Origin: Bacteroidales bacterium
GTDB lineage: Bacteria; Bacteroidota; Bacteroidia; Bacteroidales; UBA10428
Direction: 5' to 3'
DNA: 5,487 nt
Assembly: GCA_016938095.1 (NCBI GenBank)
Contig: JAFGVG010000172.1
Location: 1-5,487, forward strand
Shown here: one piece after another, positions 5,438 to 5,487 of the stretch
Layout: every line of letters starts with the position of its first letter
Numbering within the stretch: the first letter of the stretch is position 1
Notes under the pieces: generated by a model
Database searches by the model: none
Told to the model about the DNA's origin: nothing
Seen by the model: the letters and a program-made list of their open reading frames with translations, nothing else
Translations under genes and position numbers: made by a program

Positions 5438-5487
5438 ATGATTCATTATAAAACAGCGGAAGAAATTGAATTGCTGAGAGCCAGTAA
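5438..5487 (+). CDS. map: Type I methionine aminopeptidase, N-terminal fragment cut by the window end
   Basis: Only 16 whole codons are present, reading MIHYKTAEEIELLRAS, with two bases of the next codon. The KTAEEIELLRAS stretch matches the usual beginning of bacterial type I methionine aminopeptidases, and map directly after secY is the expected gene order in Bacteroidota. The enzyme removes the initiator Met from new proteins at the ribosome. Its metal-binding residues lie downstream, outside the window. The ATG at 5438 is 20 nt after the secY stop; an in-frame TGA at 5426-5428 limits the start, leaving only a less likely TTG at 5435 as an alternative. There is no Shine-Dalgarno. Confidence 0.88.
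   Translation, partial: MIHYKTAEEIELLRAS

Noticed and set aside
5410..5440. Possible Bacteroidota-type promoter (TTAATTTG) in the secY-map gap
   Set aside because: It matches TAnnTTTG imperfectly, no upstream TTTG element at proper spacing is evident, and the 20-nt gap fits continuous transcription.
1..5487. An undescribed system or horizontally acquired cargo
   Set aside because: Every stretch is accounted for by conserved spc-operon genes in the expected order with short spacers; there are no foreign genes, repeats of array type, or mobile-element ends.

Overview
This window is a contiguous stretch of the spc ribosomal-protein operon of a bacterium, almost certainly a member of the Bacteroidota. 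All twelve genes lie on the + strand. The order is rplN (5' end cut off) - rplX - rplE - rpsN - rpsH - rplF - rplR - rpsE - rpmD - rplO - secY - map (only the first 16 codons present). No coding sequence is broken. The lineage call is inference. It rests on the general look of the proteins, secY being followed directly by map with no adk or rpmJ between, a short cysteine-depleted uS14 of 89 residues, a 60-residue uL30, and the near absence of Shine-Dalgarno sequences ahead of A/T-rich start regions.

Layout: positions 1-330 hold the C-terminal 109 residues of uL14. Positions 348-1503 hold uL24, uL5 and uS14, with a 1-nt TAATG overlap between rplX and rplE. Positions 1537-2881 hold uS8, uL6 and uL18. 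Positions 2888-4078 hold uS5, uL30 and uL15. Positions 4086-5417 encode SecY, the protein-conducting channel. Positions 5438-5487 are the start of methionine aminopeptidase. Gaps between genes are 5 to 33 nt and there is no gene-free stretch over 300 bases. I see no promoter, terminator, RNA gene, mobile element or CRISPR array, which fits one polycistronic transcript entering and leaving the window.

Together the genes supply large-subunit proteins (uL14, uL24, uL5, uL6, uL18, uL30, uL15) and small-subunit proteins (uS14, uS8, uS5), the membrane channel that takes nascent secreted and membrane proteins from the ribosome, and the enzyme that trims their initiator methionine. uL5 and uL18 are the partners that load 5S rRNA.

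I did not find a novel system; this is core housekeeping DNA. The points worth a second look are small. GGAGG motifs precede only two of the eleven visible starts (rplE and rplF), and the rplE motif coincides with the rplX/rplE overlap, the junction where S8 feedback acts in E. coli. SecY has Lys where E. coli has the functionally important Arg357. An exact 17-bp in-frame repeat lies in rplO, and the rpmD start is ambiguous.
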